Shown here: positions 36,581-45,137 of the stretch, one piece after another
Numbering within the stretch: position 1 is the first letter of the stretch
Layout: every line of letters begins with the position of its first letter
Position numbers and translations under genes: made by a program
DNA from: Sulfurimonas sp.
GTDB lineage: Bacteria > Campylobacterota > Campylobacteria > Campylobacterales > Sulfurimonadaceae
Direction of reading: 5' to 3'
Length of the DNA stretch: 64,000 nucleotides
NCBI RefSeq assembly: GCF_028694605.1
Contig: NZ_JAQVKP010000005.1
Coordinates: 17,755 to 81,754 of the forward strand
Notes under the pieces: model-generated
Told to the model about the DNA's origin: nothing
The model's input: the letters and a program-made list of their open reading frames with translations, nothing else
Databases searched by the model: none

Positions 36581-38239
36581 ATGAGTTGGCTAGAAAATAT
36601 GTTGCTTAAGAGCAAGTTGATGCTACTAACATCGGTCTTGATGATTGCGTTGGCAGTGATTGGATTTTTAGGGTACAAAGCGGTTAATGCGTGGGAAGTG
36701 GATGTCGTAGAACTTGGAGAGGTTCGTGCAAATTCGCTTGTAAGTGTAGGCACTATTCGTTATGGTGTTTTACTCTTTGCTATTCAGGTAAATCGCTCCA
36801 CCGGACTAAAGGGCGACCCTGAAATGAAAACAAAGATGCAAAACGTATCCGAGGTTATGCAAAAAGGATTTAACATAATTGACGAGGGGTTAAACAGCTA
36901 TAAAAAAGTTATGCCTGTAGGCGAAGAGGCTGATGCGTGGCAAAAGTTTGTCACAGACTATGAGCAGTGGCGAAAAAGAAATGAGATTTACAAAGCAGAT
37001 GTCATAGACGGTCTCATAAAAAGCAGTGATGCAGAACAAAATGAGATACTCTTTGGCAAAATGGCCGACCATCTAAAAAACATTACCGCTTTGCGTATAA
37101 GCATGGAAAATAATATGCAAAAGCTATATATGGTCAACAAGGAGAATATGGCAAAAACAAGTGAAAATGCCAAAAAACAGTCTTCTTCCTATAGAGAGCT
37201 TTCAATGTTGATTGTTATCATCTCAATACTGTCATCTATCGTTCTTGCTGCAATCATTATCCGCTCAATCACACGTTCTATCACAACAAGCGTCACTTTC
37301 ATCAGAGACGGTGCAGCGCAGATAACATCGGCTAGTTCTCAAGTTGCTGCTTCTTCTTCATCTCTCGCACAGGGAGCCAGCGAACAAGCCGCAAGTGTTG
37401 AGCAAGTCAGCGCAACACTGGAAGAGAGCACAGCCATAAACACACTCAACACCGACAACGCAATGCAGGCGGATATCTTGGCGAAAAACGCAAACGACTC
37501 TGCAAGGGCTGGCTATGAAAAAGGCGAACAGCTCGCAGGTTCTATGCATGCCATCACCGAATCGGCTACAAAGATTTCAGGAATTATCAAAGCAATTGAC
37601 CAGATAGCGTTTCAAACAAATCTTCTTGCATTAAATGCGGCGGTAGAAGCTGCCCGTGCGGGAGAGCATGGTCTTGGATTTGCGGTTGTTGCCGATGAGG
37701 TTAGAAACCTTGCGCAAAGAGCGGCGTCGGCTGCAAAAGAGACATCCTTAATCATAGAAGAGGTTCTCTTGCAGATAAAAGAAGGAAACCAGATTGCTCA
37801 TGCAACACATACCTCTTTTAAAGAGATTGTTGAGCAGTCTAAAAAAGTTTCGGATTTAATCGGCGAAATCTCTATCGCCGGAAAAGAGCAGTCTGAGGGA
37901 ATGGTGCAGATAAATCAGGCAATGGGTCAGGTAGATCAGGTAACACAACAGGTTGCGGCAAACTCCGAAGAAGCAGCGGCAGCGGCAGAAGAGCTAAATG
38001 CGCAAGCATCCTCAATGATGGAAGCCGTTTCTGTTTTAGCAAAAATCGTTGGAATGGACGTACATACTCCGATTGTAAAACCACAAAGAGAGTATGTGCA
38101 GCAGCCGGATATAAAAAGCTCCCAAATGCTCCATAAAACAAATAAACCTGCAAAAGAGAGTGTCGCTCAAAAAAGAGTATTGCCAAACAAAGCGGAAGAG
38201 ATTTTTCCACTTAGCGAAGACGATTTAAAAGAATTTTAG
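36581..38239 (+). CDS. Methyl-accepting chemotaxis protein
   Basis: Chemoreceptor of 552 residues. ATG 36581 is chosen because AGAGGGGGTG lies just upstream; the frame extends 13 codons further but would overlap cheW. Helix 1 is about residues 13-33, a periplasmic four-helix-type ligand domain follows (about 35-180), helix 2 is about 188-210 and the signalling domain extends to about 500. The conserved hairpin tip is intact ([18 protein letters not shown]). No clear HAMP domain is visible after helix 2. The protein ends in EDDLKEF, which is not a clear CheR-tethering pentapeptide. The ligand is unknown. Confidence 0.93.
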   Translation: MSWLENMLLKSKLMLLTSVLMIALAVIGFLGYKAVNAWEVDVVELGEVRANSLVSVGTIRYGVLLFAIQVNRSTGLKGDPEMKTKMQNVSEVMQKGFNIIDEGLNSYKKVMPVGEEADAWQKFVTDYEQWRKRNEIYKADVIDGLIKSSDAEQNEILFGKMADHLKNITALRISMENNMQKLYMVNKENMAKTSENAKKQSSSYRELSMLIVIISILSSIVLAAIIIRSITRSITTSVTFIRDGAAQITSASSQVAASSSSLAQGASEQAASVEQVSATLEESTAINTLNTDNAMQADILAKNANDSARAGYEKGEQLAGSMHAITESATKISGIIKAIDQIAFQTNLLALNAAVEAARAGEHGLGFAVVADEVRNLAQRAASAAKETSLIIEEVLLQIKEGNQIAHATHTSFKEIVEQSKKVSDLIGEISIAGKEQSEGMVQINQAMGQVDQVTQQVAANSEEAAAAAEELNAQASSMMEAVSVLAKIVGMDVHTPIVKPQREYVQQPDIKSSQMLHKTNKPAKESVAQKRVLPNKAEEIFPLSEDDLKEF

Positions 38240-38503
38240 ATGAAAATCGACGGGGATGTACTCACCATAGACTTAAATCTGTCTATGGATGAAATCGTAA
38301 CATTAGAAGAGTTTATTCGCCCAAGGATTGAGTATATAGAGAGGATTGAAACAGAGGATGGAAGCGTACTCTCTTCAAGCGCACTACTCTCTCTTTTAGT
38401 CAGCATAAAAAAAACTCGACCCCAAATAGAGATACCGTTTTTAGAAAAAGAGCAAACAATCTCCTTTTCTTACGGAACAGTGCATTGGACATATCATGAT
38501 TAG
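38240..38503 (+). CDS. Small STAS-like protein between receptor and cheA
   Basis: An 87-residue protein whose central part (ETEDGSVLSSSALLSLLV) looks like the STAS-domain strand-turn-helix. The serine-rich turn sits where anti-sigma-factor antagonists carry their phosphorylatable serine. The match is short and the rest diverges, so this is tentative. It starts right after the receptor stop and overlaps cheA by 8 bp, so it is a component of the chemosensory operon. Comparable small STAS proteins are known near some CheA genes. Confidence 0.5.
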   Translation: MKIDGDVLTIDLNLSMDEIVTLEEFIRPRIEYIERIETEDGSVLSSSALLSLLVSIKKTRPQIEIPFLEKEQTISFSYGTVHWTYHD

Positions 38504-40589
38504 TCAAGAAGAGCTAAGAGCCATTTTTATAGAAGAAGCCACAGAAATAGTTGAAAAACTTGATGTTGATATCATCCGTTTTGAAGAAAACTCAAATGAT
38601 TTTGAACTCTTAAACGAAATCTTTCGCGGCGTTCATACGCTCAAAGGAAACTCCAACGCCTTTGGCTTTACAAGGCTAGGTGAGTTTGTACACCATTTTG
38701 AAGATTTGCTGGATTATTATCGCTCTACAAAAGAGCGCATTGAGGCAAACAACCTAGAACTCTTTGTGGAGAGCGTGGATGTCGTCAAAGAGGTTATGGA
38801 GTGTGAACTAAACTCTATCAAAGAACTCCCGCGTAGCTACAGTGTCTGTTTGGAAAAAATCAAAAAGCTTCTGGATGCCAAAAAGAACAAAAACCCTTCC
38901 CTCATACAAAGCGAGAGCCGTGAGGTCTTAAATAACCTAGCCCTAGAGTTTGACGAACTTCCTCTATTTCCGGATGAAGATACCCTTGAGCAAAGCATCA
39001 AAATACATCAGGCTATGCAGACAGAGGCATTAAATCTTTACAAAATCGTCTTAACGCTAGATGGCGACTGCTACAAACGAGGGTTTGACCATTTTATCTT
39101 TTTAAAGATACTCGGCGAACAGGCGAAGTCGCTGGAGAGCTTTTTTAGTATGAAAAATGTTCAGACCATAGAAGATTTTCAAAGCACTCAAAACAGTATC
39201 GACAAAGTAGATATTGTTGCCTTAACACCTCTTGTTTATGGAGAGGTTGAAGAAATTTTTGAATTTTTGTTTGACCATGAATACAAAATCACACCCATAC
39301 AAGCCCCGCCGCCTCCACAAAAAGAGACAGAAAAAGAAGCAGAAACTCTATTTAAGAGTGCTTCAAACAACAACACGGAAATAGTTTCAAACACAAACAT
39401 AAATGCGCCAAAATCGACTATCCGCATAGATACATACAAAGTGGATGAACTCTTTGATTCTGTCGGTGAGCTGGTAATCGCACAAAATTTTATAGCGCAA
39501 AACAGAGAGATTCGTTCCATAGAAAATGAAACGATTAACCGCACTATAGAGGTTCTCTCAAAAATCACAAAAAAGATTCAAGACAGAGTTATGAGCCTTC
39601 GCATGGTTGCCATAAAAGATACCTTTGAGAAGATGAAACGTGTAGTCCGTGACACCTCCAAAAAAACAGGAAAAGAGATTCATCTCATCATACAGGGTGA
39701 GGATACGGAAATCGACAAAACGATGATAGACTCTCTCTCCGACCCGCTTATTCATATCATACGAAATGCCATAGACCACGGCTTGGAGTCGTGTGGAGAT
39801 GAAAGAGTAAGTATCGGCAAGAGTGCAGAGGGGACACTTACCCTGAGGGCTTTTCACAAAAGCGGCAATATTGTCATAAGCGTTAGTGATGACGGCAGAG
39901 GCATCAACAAAGAGAGAGTGTTCAAAAAAGCCATAGAGAGAGGCATCGTAAACGAGGGCGAAAACCTAACGGACTCACAGATATTTGCACTTATTATGCA
40001 GCCCGGATTTTCAACGGCAGAAGCCATCAGCGACCTTTCAGGACGCGGTGTCGGGTTGGACGTTGTAAAAACATCCATAGAAAAACTGCGCGGCAAGATA
40101 GAGATAGAGTCAAAAGAGGGTGAAGGTACTACTTTTTCCATAATTTTACCTCTCACGCTTGCCATCATCGACGGGATGCTTGTGCAAGTCGGCAATGAGA
40201 CATACATCATCCCGACACTTTGCGTCGTTGAGTCTTTTCGCCCTGAAAAAGAGATTGTTCATATAGTCAAAGGCAAAGGTGAGTTTGTAACACTGCGCAA
40301 AGAGTGTATTCCTATCGTAAGACTAAGTGAAGTTTTCAACCTTGATATCGCAAAAAGTGAGCCGTGGGAGAACATTTTGGTCTGCGTTGAGACCGATAGC
40401 GGCAGAATCGCCATTATGATAGATGAACTTCTGGGAAGACAGCAGGTAGTCATCAAAACATTGGGCAAATCACTCTCCAAAGTCAAAGAAATTTCAGGCG
40501 GTGCAATCCTCGGCAATGGAGATATCGCACTTATCCTAAATGTAGATGCCCTGCGTCCGCAGAGCGAGACTTCCCATGTACGAGATTGA
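38496..40589 (+). CDS. cheA: Chemotaxis histidine kinase CheA
   Basis: Central kinase of the pathway, 697 residues. The Hpt domain carries phospho-acceptor His47 in RGVHTLKGNS. A region (about 130-290) that is weakly conserved may include a P2-like response-regulator-binding domain. The dimerisation helices begin near 310 (IDTYKVDELFDSVGELVIAQ split across them), then the ATPase with N-box IIRNAIDHGLE (about 420-430), G1 DDGRGIN and G2 GRGVGLDVVK, and a CheW-like P5 domain (about 560-690). There is no C-terminal receiver, unlike the CheA-Y fusion of the main Campylobacterota chemotaxis pathway, pointing to a second chemosensory system. Confidence 0.96.
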   Translation: MISQEELRAIFIEEATEIVEKLDVDIIRFEENSNDFELLNEIFRGVHTLKGNSNAFGFTRLGEFVHHFEDLLDYYRSTKERIEANNLELFVESVDVVKEVMECELNSIKELPRSYSVCLEKIKKLLDAKKNKNPSLIQSESREVLNNLALEFDELPLFPDEDTLEQSIKIHQAMQTEALNLYKIVLTLDGDCYKRGFDHFIFLKILGEQAKSLESFFSMKNVQTIEDFQSTQNSIDKVDIVALTPLVYGEVEEIFEFLFDHEYKITPIQAPPPPQKETEKEAETLFKSASNNNTEIVSNTNINAPKSTIRIDTYKVDELFDSVGELVIAQNFIAQNREIRSIENETINRTIEVLSKITKKIQDRVMSLRMVAIKDTFEKMKRVVRDTSKKTGKEIHLIIQGEDTEIDKTMIDSLSDPLIHIIRNAIDHGLESCGDERVSIGKSAEGTLTLRAFHKSGNIVISVSDDGRGINKERVFKKAIERGIVNEGENLTDSQIFALIMQPGFSTAEAISDLSGRGVGLDVVKTSIEKLRGKIEIESKEGEGTTFSIILPLTLAIIDGMLVQVGNETYIIPTLCVVESFRPEKEIVHIVKGKGEFVTLRKECIPIVRLSEVFNLDIAKSEPWENILVCVETDSGRIAIMIDELLGRQQVVIKTLGKSLSKVKEISGGAILGNGDIALILNVDALRPQSETSHVRD

Positions 40590-41400
40590 GCTTAAACCTG
40601 AGGAATTTAAACTTTTTCAAACCTATATCTATGAAAAAGTCGGCATCTCTTTGGGAAAGGAAAAAACAACTCTCGTCAAAGGTCGCCTTAACAAGCGGTT
40701 GCGTCAGCTAAATTTGCAATCTTTCAAAGAGTACTACAACTACTTAACCAATGATGCAAACGGCGATGAACTGCTTTTTTTTGTAAACGCTATCTCAACA
40801 AATGTTACCTCATTTTTTCGAGAAGAGGCACAGTGGAGATGGCTTGAGGGATATATCTCTGAGCTAATAGCAACAAAAAAAGAGAAAAAAATAAGAATCT
40901 GGTCTGCCGGATGCTCAAGCGGAGAAGAGCCATATACGATTTTGATGTTTTTGCAAAACAATCTTCCGGACTTTGAGAACTGGGATATCAAGATTTTGGC
41001 GACAGATATCTCTACAAAAGTTCTCACACATGCCGTTGAGGGCTTTTATGCACAAAAAGATGTAGAGCAACTCCCAAAAAACATCGCTCTAGCCTCTTTT
41101 GACAAGATAAACAGCGACAACGAAATCAAGTATCAGATAAAACCGCACCTGAGAGAAATGGTAATTTTTAGGCTTTACAACCTTGTCACAGACCCGTTTT
41201 TCTTCAAAAATAAGTTTGATATGATTTTTTGTAGGAATGTCATGATATATTTTGACGAAACAACAAGGCAAGATGTAGTTGGGCGATTTGCAAAGTTACT
41301 TCCAAAAGGCTCTCCGCTCTTTTTAGGAAGTTCAGAATCCTTGATGGCACACAAAGAGACACTCAAACTCTTAGGCTCTTCAATTTATAAAAAAATATAG
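40576..41400 (+). CDS. cheR: Chemoreceptor methyltransferase CheR
   Basis: Methylates glutamates of chemoreceptors with S-adenosylmethionine; 274 residues from ATG 40576, which overlaps cheA by 14 bp. The N-terminal helical domain is followed by the SAM-binding WSAGCSSGEEPYTI motif, then LATDISTKVL and FCRNVMIYF, all classic CheR. GSSESL near the C-terminus completes the pattern. Together with CheB and CheD in the operon it provides a full adaptation module. An upstream in-frame start exists but is deeper in cheA. Confidence 0.95.
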   Translation: MYEIELKPEEFKLFQTYIYEKVGISLGKEKTTLVKGRLNKRLRQLNLQSFKEYYNYLTNDANGDELLFFVNAISTNVTSFFREEAQWRWLEGYISELIATKKEKKIRIWSAGCSSGEEPYTILMFLQNNLPDFENWDIKILATDISTKVLTHAVEGFYAQKDVEQLPKNIALASFDKINSDNEIKYQIKPHLREMVIFRLYNLVTDPFFFKNKFDMIFCRNVMIYFDETTRQDVVGRFAKLLPKGSPLFLGSSESLMAHKETLKLLGSSIYKKI

Positions 41401-41409
41401 GAAAAGCAG

Positions 41410-42792
41410 TTGGAAAACAGAATAAACAACACCCAACATCAAGAGGCGAAATTTGCCATCCATGAACTCTTTTTCTCCATAACAGACAAAGAGAGCACTA
41501 TAATCTCGGGAAATGAGACTTTTGTACGCATCAGCGGCTATGCAAAAAATGAGCTTGTCGGAGAGCATCACAACATAGTAAGGCATAAAGATATGCCTCG
41601 TGTTGTGTTTAAAGCTTTTTGGGACTACCTAAAGGCGGATAAACCGGTCGTAGCTTATGTCAAAAACAGAACAAAAAACGGCGAATACTACTGGGTAATC
41701 GCTGCTGTTTTTCCACTGCAAGAGAGCTATATCTCTATTAGATTTAAACCGACAAGTGCGCTCTTTAGCTCCATAAAAGAGATTTACTATAAGTTGCGCT
41801 CTCTTGAGGAGAAGATGGGGATGCCTCAAAGCGAGGAGCTGCTTTTAGAACTTCTTAGAGGTTTAGGCTACAGAGACTATACCCATTTTATGAACACTGC
41901 TCTTCTTAACGAACTGCGAGAGAGAGAAAAAATACTCTCTTTAAACAAAACACACGATAAAGAGAGTGATTTTGGCAAAGACAAATTTACACAAAGCATG
42001 AACTCTATCTTCACAAAAAGCAAATCTGTGCTTGAACAGTACAACAAATGGTTTGATAAAATCGATACTTTCAATAAAATCAAATCCATGTTTGAACAAA
42101 AGAGCCTTACACTCAGTTCTCTTGCAAGAGAGATCGTACTCCTCTCTCTCAATGCTTCTATCGCCTCGTACAAACTAAAAGATGACGGAGGAGAAACGTT
42201 TAGCGTTTTAGCAAGCGACATCAGAACCAACTCCAAAGAAAATGATTTACTTATCGGCAACATTTATGAGCTATCCCAAATTTTATCGGAATTTTTAAAT
42301 GAAACCGTTTTTCTTGTCTCATCCATAAGTTTACAGATGCAAATGGTCACTTACTTTATCCAAGAACAGGCACAAAACGGCACTCAAACCTACTCTGCGG
42401 AACTAGATATAAATATCCAAACTCTCTTTGAGCTTGTAAACATACATCATAAAAAACTAACAACACTCCCTATCTCCATGAATAACTCCATTAAAAAAAC
42501 CATCAACTGCCTTGAGGAGCTTGAGGGGCAAATCATGTACTTGGGTTACGTGCAAGTTTATGGAATAATCGAATCAGCACGGTATGTTGATGATACGCAT
42601 GGTTTTGGAAAAATATTTTTACAATTAAAAAATTTAATCACACAAACCTCACAAGAGATATCTTTTGTAAGCGATATGAGTAAAAATTTCTATAACGATA
42701 ACGCTAAACTTATAGAAAATTCACATGAAATCACGGCAATGTTAAGTGATTTGAAACAAGAGATAAAAAACATCAAAAACATGGAGTACTAA
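41410..42792 (+). CDS. Aer-type PAS protein with degenerate chemoreceptor tip
   Basis: Soluble 460-residue protein with TTG start after AGGAAAAG. The PAS domain (about 20-115) is of the FAD-binding Aer type: NETFVRISGY, HHNIVRHKDMP and VKNRTKNGEYYWV follow the family closely. The rest is coiled coil. Residues 242-276 (VLLSLNASIASYK then FSVLASDIR) align with the receptor hairpin tip [13 protein letters not shown]...FAVVADEVR, yet many CheA/CheW-contact residues are changed, including the glutamate after the AAR motif. It is probably a diverged redox or energy receptor. It is located directly after cheR in the operon. Confidence 0.7.
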   Translation: MENRINNTQHQEAKFAIHELFFSITDKESTIISGNETFVRISGYAKNELVGEHHNIVRHKDMPRVVFKAFWDYLKADKPVVAYVKNRTKNGEYYWVIAAVFPLQESYISIRFKPTSALFSSIKEIYYKLRSLEEKMGMPQSEELLLELLRGLGYRDYTHFMNTALLNELREREKILSLNKTHDKESDFGKDKFTQSMNSIFTKSKSVLEQYNKWFDKIDTFNKIKSMFEQKSLTLSSLAREIVLLSLNASIASYKLKDDGGETFSVLASDIRTNSKENDLLIGNIYELSQILSEFLNETVFLVSSISLQMQMVTYFIQEQAQNGTQTYSAELDINIQTLFELVNIHHKKLTTLPISMNNSIKKTINCLEELEGQIMYLGYVQVYGIIESARYVDDTHGFGKIFLQLKNLITQTSQEISFVSDMSKNFYNDNAKLIENSHEITAMLSDLKQEIKNIKNMEY

Positions 42793-42793
42793 A

Positions 42794-43618
42794 ATGCAAA
42801 ATGAGGAGCAAAAAGAGATTTTAGAAAACGAAGTAAAGTTTTTAAGCAAAAAAATTTTGGATTTAAACAAAAAGCTCATTGAGAGCAAGAAGGCGGAGAC
42901 GCTTTTTTTATCTCTTATTGCAAACAATTTCAATAACCCGATGACCGCTATTTTGGGTATGTTGCCACACTTAAAAATCCAAGATGATGCTAAAAACGAA
43001 AAAATCTTTGCAACTATCCGTCAAGAAGCACTCAGTCTAGACTTTAAAATCCAAAATCTTATAACTGTAGCCGAAATAGAGAGCGGAAACAGCCAAAATT
43101 CATATTCGCTTACAGATATCCAAAAGATTGTCAATGAAATTATCCAAGATCTAAGATATGTGATTGATGAAAAAAAAAGCAAAATAGAGATAAACAACTT
43201 ACTAAAAAGCAGAATCATCATAGATTCAAAAAAGGTATATACAATCTTAAAAAACCTCATTGCAAACGGATGTATGTACGCTCCCGATGATGCAACGCTT
43301 TTTGTAGAACTTAGCATAGAAAATTCCGCTTTAAAAATCCTCGTAAAAAACAGAGGTACTCTTCCAAAAGTAAACTCTAAGCCCGAAGTTTTTACCCGTT
43401 TTTCACAAAAAATAGACAACTCACATGGACTTGGGGTTGGACTAAGCATTGTAAGAGAGCTTTGCGAAAATTTATGCGGAAGTGTTGACTATGATGCAGA
43501 AAATAATTTTGTAACTTTTAAAGTTCTTTTGCCGCTAAACAAAACAGTTCAAGATTCTGAGGCTTGCGGCTGGGATGAGTTTTTATTTGAATCTTTTGAT
43601 AATGCAATTGAAATATAA
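42794..43618 (+). CDS. Histidine-kinase-like protein lacking the phospho-histidine (pseudokinase)
   Basis: A 274-residue soluble protein: coiled coil (1-35), HisKA-like dimer helices (36-100) and an ATPase-like domain (145-255). The H-box that should read HExRTP reads NNFNNP, so the phospho-accepting histidine is Asn44. The N-box is kept in part (NLIANG, 154-159), G1 (normally DxGxG) reads NRGTL from 186 and so lacks its aspartate, while G2 GLGVGLSIV (212-220) is intact. It is unlikely to autophosphorylate; it may bind nucleotide or receive signals from the PAS protein encoded just upstream. It overlaps cheD by one base. Confidence 0.75.
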   Translation: MQNEEQKEILENEVKFLSKKILDLNKKLIESKKAETLFLSLIANNFNNPMTAILGMLPHLKIQDDAKNEKIFATIRQEALSLDFKIQNLITVAEIESGNSQNSYSLTDIQKIVNEIIQDLRYVIDEKKSKIEINNLLKSRIIIDSKKVYTILKNLIANGCMYAPDDATLFVELSIENSALKILVKNRGTLPKVNSKPEVFTRFSQKIDNSHGLGVGLSIVRELCENLCGSVDYDAENNFVTFKVLLPLNKTVQDSEACGWDEFLFESFDNAIEI

Positions 43619-44091
43619 TGACAAACTTATGCACTAACTTTATACATGTCGGTCAAATACATGTGGACAGAGGCTCTACAAGCATAAGCACTGTTTTAGG
43701 CTCTTGCGTGGCAGTTTGTCTGTATGACAAAAAGCTTTGCATAGGCGGCATGAACCACTATCTGCTCCCATTTTGGAATGGCAACGGTTTGCAATCTTTA
43801 AAATTTGGCAACATCTCTACTCCAAAACTTATAGAAGCCATGTTAGAGCAAGGTAGCAATATCGGCAATATTGAAGCAAAAATATTTGGAGGCGCATCAA
43901 TATATTTTTTAAATTCCAATCAAAATATAATGGTGGGAGAGAAAAATATCTTGGTTGCAAAAGAGATTTTAAACGACTATAAAATAAAAATAGTTGCCGA
44001 GGATTTGGGCGGAACCCTTGGAAGAAAAATCCAGCTTAATGTACAAAACGGCAAAGTGCTGTTGAAATATACCGCAAAATCAGATTTTTGA
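43618..44091 (+). CDS. cheD: Chemoreceptor glutamine deamidase CheD
   Basis: Deamidates receptor glutamines and can regulate CheC-type phosphatases; 157 residues. The catalytic cysteine lies in LGSCVAVCLYD (first cysteine) and the histidine in GGMNHYLLP, with the threonine upstream and GGAS in the later segment, as in the family. It sits between the pseudokinase and cheB. No cheC or cheX gene is in the window. Confidence 0.94.
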   Translation: MTNLCTNFIHVGQIHVDRGSTSISTVLGSCVAVCLYDKKLCIGGMNHYLLPFWNGNGLQSLKFGNISTPKLIEAMLEQGSNIGNIEAKIFGGASIYFLNSNQNIMVGEKNILVAKEILNDYKIKIVAEDLGGTLGRKIQLNVQNGKVLLKYTAKSDF

Positions 44092-44114
44092 GATAGATAA
44101 ATAAGGACTTAAAG

Positions 44115-45137
44115 ATGGCTATTAGAGTTTTAATCGTGGATGACAGTGCAACCGCAAGAGCAGTTCTTGGCGATATCTTAACATCAGATGCGTCCATAGA
44201 GGTTATAGGAACAGCCTCTGACGCTTTTGTAGCAAGAGACAAGATAGTTGAGCTTAGACCTGACGTTATATGTCTTGATGTTGAGATGCCCCGCATGGAC
44301 GGGATAACATTTTTAAAAAAACTTATGCACTACATGCCTCTTCCCGTTATCATGGTCTCTTCGCTTACCCAAAGCGGGGCAAAAACAACACTAGAAGCCC
44401 TAGAGACCGGTGCGGTTGACTTTGTTCCAAAACCGCACTCACACATCTATGATGGAAAAGATGAGATGCGTGACGAGCTTATCGCTAAAGTCAAAGCCGC
44501 CGCAAAAGCAAAAGTGTTCAAAAAAACACTCACCGCTCCACAGGCGGCAAACCAAACTTCACTGACCCAAACTACAAACAAAATAGTAGCTATCGGTGCT
44601 TCCACGGGCGGAACGGAAGCACTCAAAGATGTACTTATGGCACTTCCTAGAAACGCTCCGGGAATGATAATAGTACAGCACATGCCCGCAAATTTTACAG
44701 CCCAGTTTGCCCAAAGACTTAACTCATTGTGCAGTATAGAGGTCAGAGAAGCCAAAAACGGAGACTCCATCATTCCGGGTGTTGCACTTATCGCTCCCGG
44801 AGATTACCATATGGTTGTGAGACGCTCAGGAGCCAGATACTATGTCGAGATTGGCGGCGGAGAAAAAGTCTCAGGACACAGACCGTCTGCCGATGTTTTG
44901 TTTAACTCAGTTGCCAAAATCGCCGGTGCCAATGCTATAGGCGTTATCTTAACCGGAATGGGCGGCGATGGAGCCAAAGGACTGCTTGCCATGAAAAACG
45001 CAGGGGCAAGAACAATAGGACAAGATGAAGCAAGCTGCGTAGTTTACGGTATGCCAAAAGTCGCTTACGAAATCGGAGCGGTTGAGAAGCAGTTGCCTTT
45101 AAACAAGGTAGCCAATGGGATAATCTCATTTATTTAA
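44115..45137 (+). CDS. cheB: Chemoreceptor methylesterase CheB
   Basis: Response-regulator methylesterase that removes receptor methyl groups; 340 residues. Receiver domain 1-120 with Asp55 in ICLDVEMPRMDG, then the esterase with catalytic Ser163 (AIGASTGGTEAL), His189 (VQHMPANFT) and Asp285 (GMGGDGAKG). All three members of the triad are present. Last gene of the operon; its end overlaps by 12 bp with the convergent GGDEF/EAL gene. Confidence 0.96.
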   Translation: MAIRVLIVDDSATARAVLGDILTSDASIEVIGTASDAFVARDKIVELRPDVICLDVEMPRMDGITFLKKLMHYMPLPVIMVSSLTQSGAKTTLEALETGAVDFVPKPHSHIYDGKDEMRDELIAKVKAAAKAKVFKKTLTAPQAANQTSLTQTTNKIVAIGASTGGTEALKDVLMALPRNAPGMIIVQHMPANFTAQFAQRLNSLCSIEVREAKNGDSIIPGVALIAPGDYHMVVRRSGARYYVEIGGGEKVSGHRPSADVLFNSVAKIAGANAIGVILTGMGGDGAKGLLAMKNAGARTIGQDEASCVVYGMPKVAYEIGAVEKQLPLNKVANGIISFI

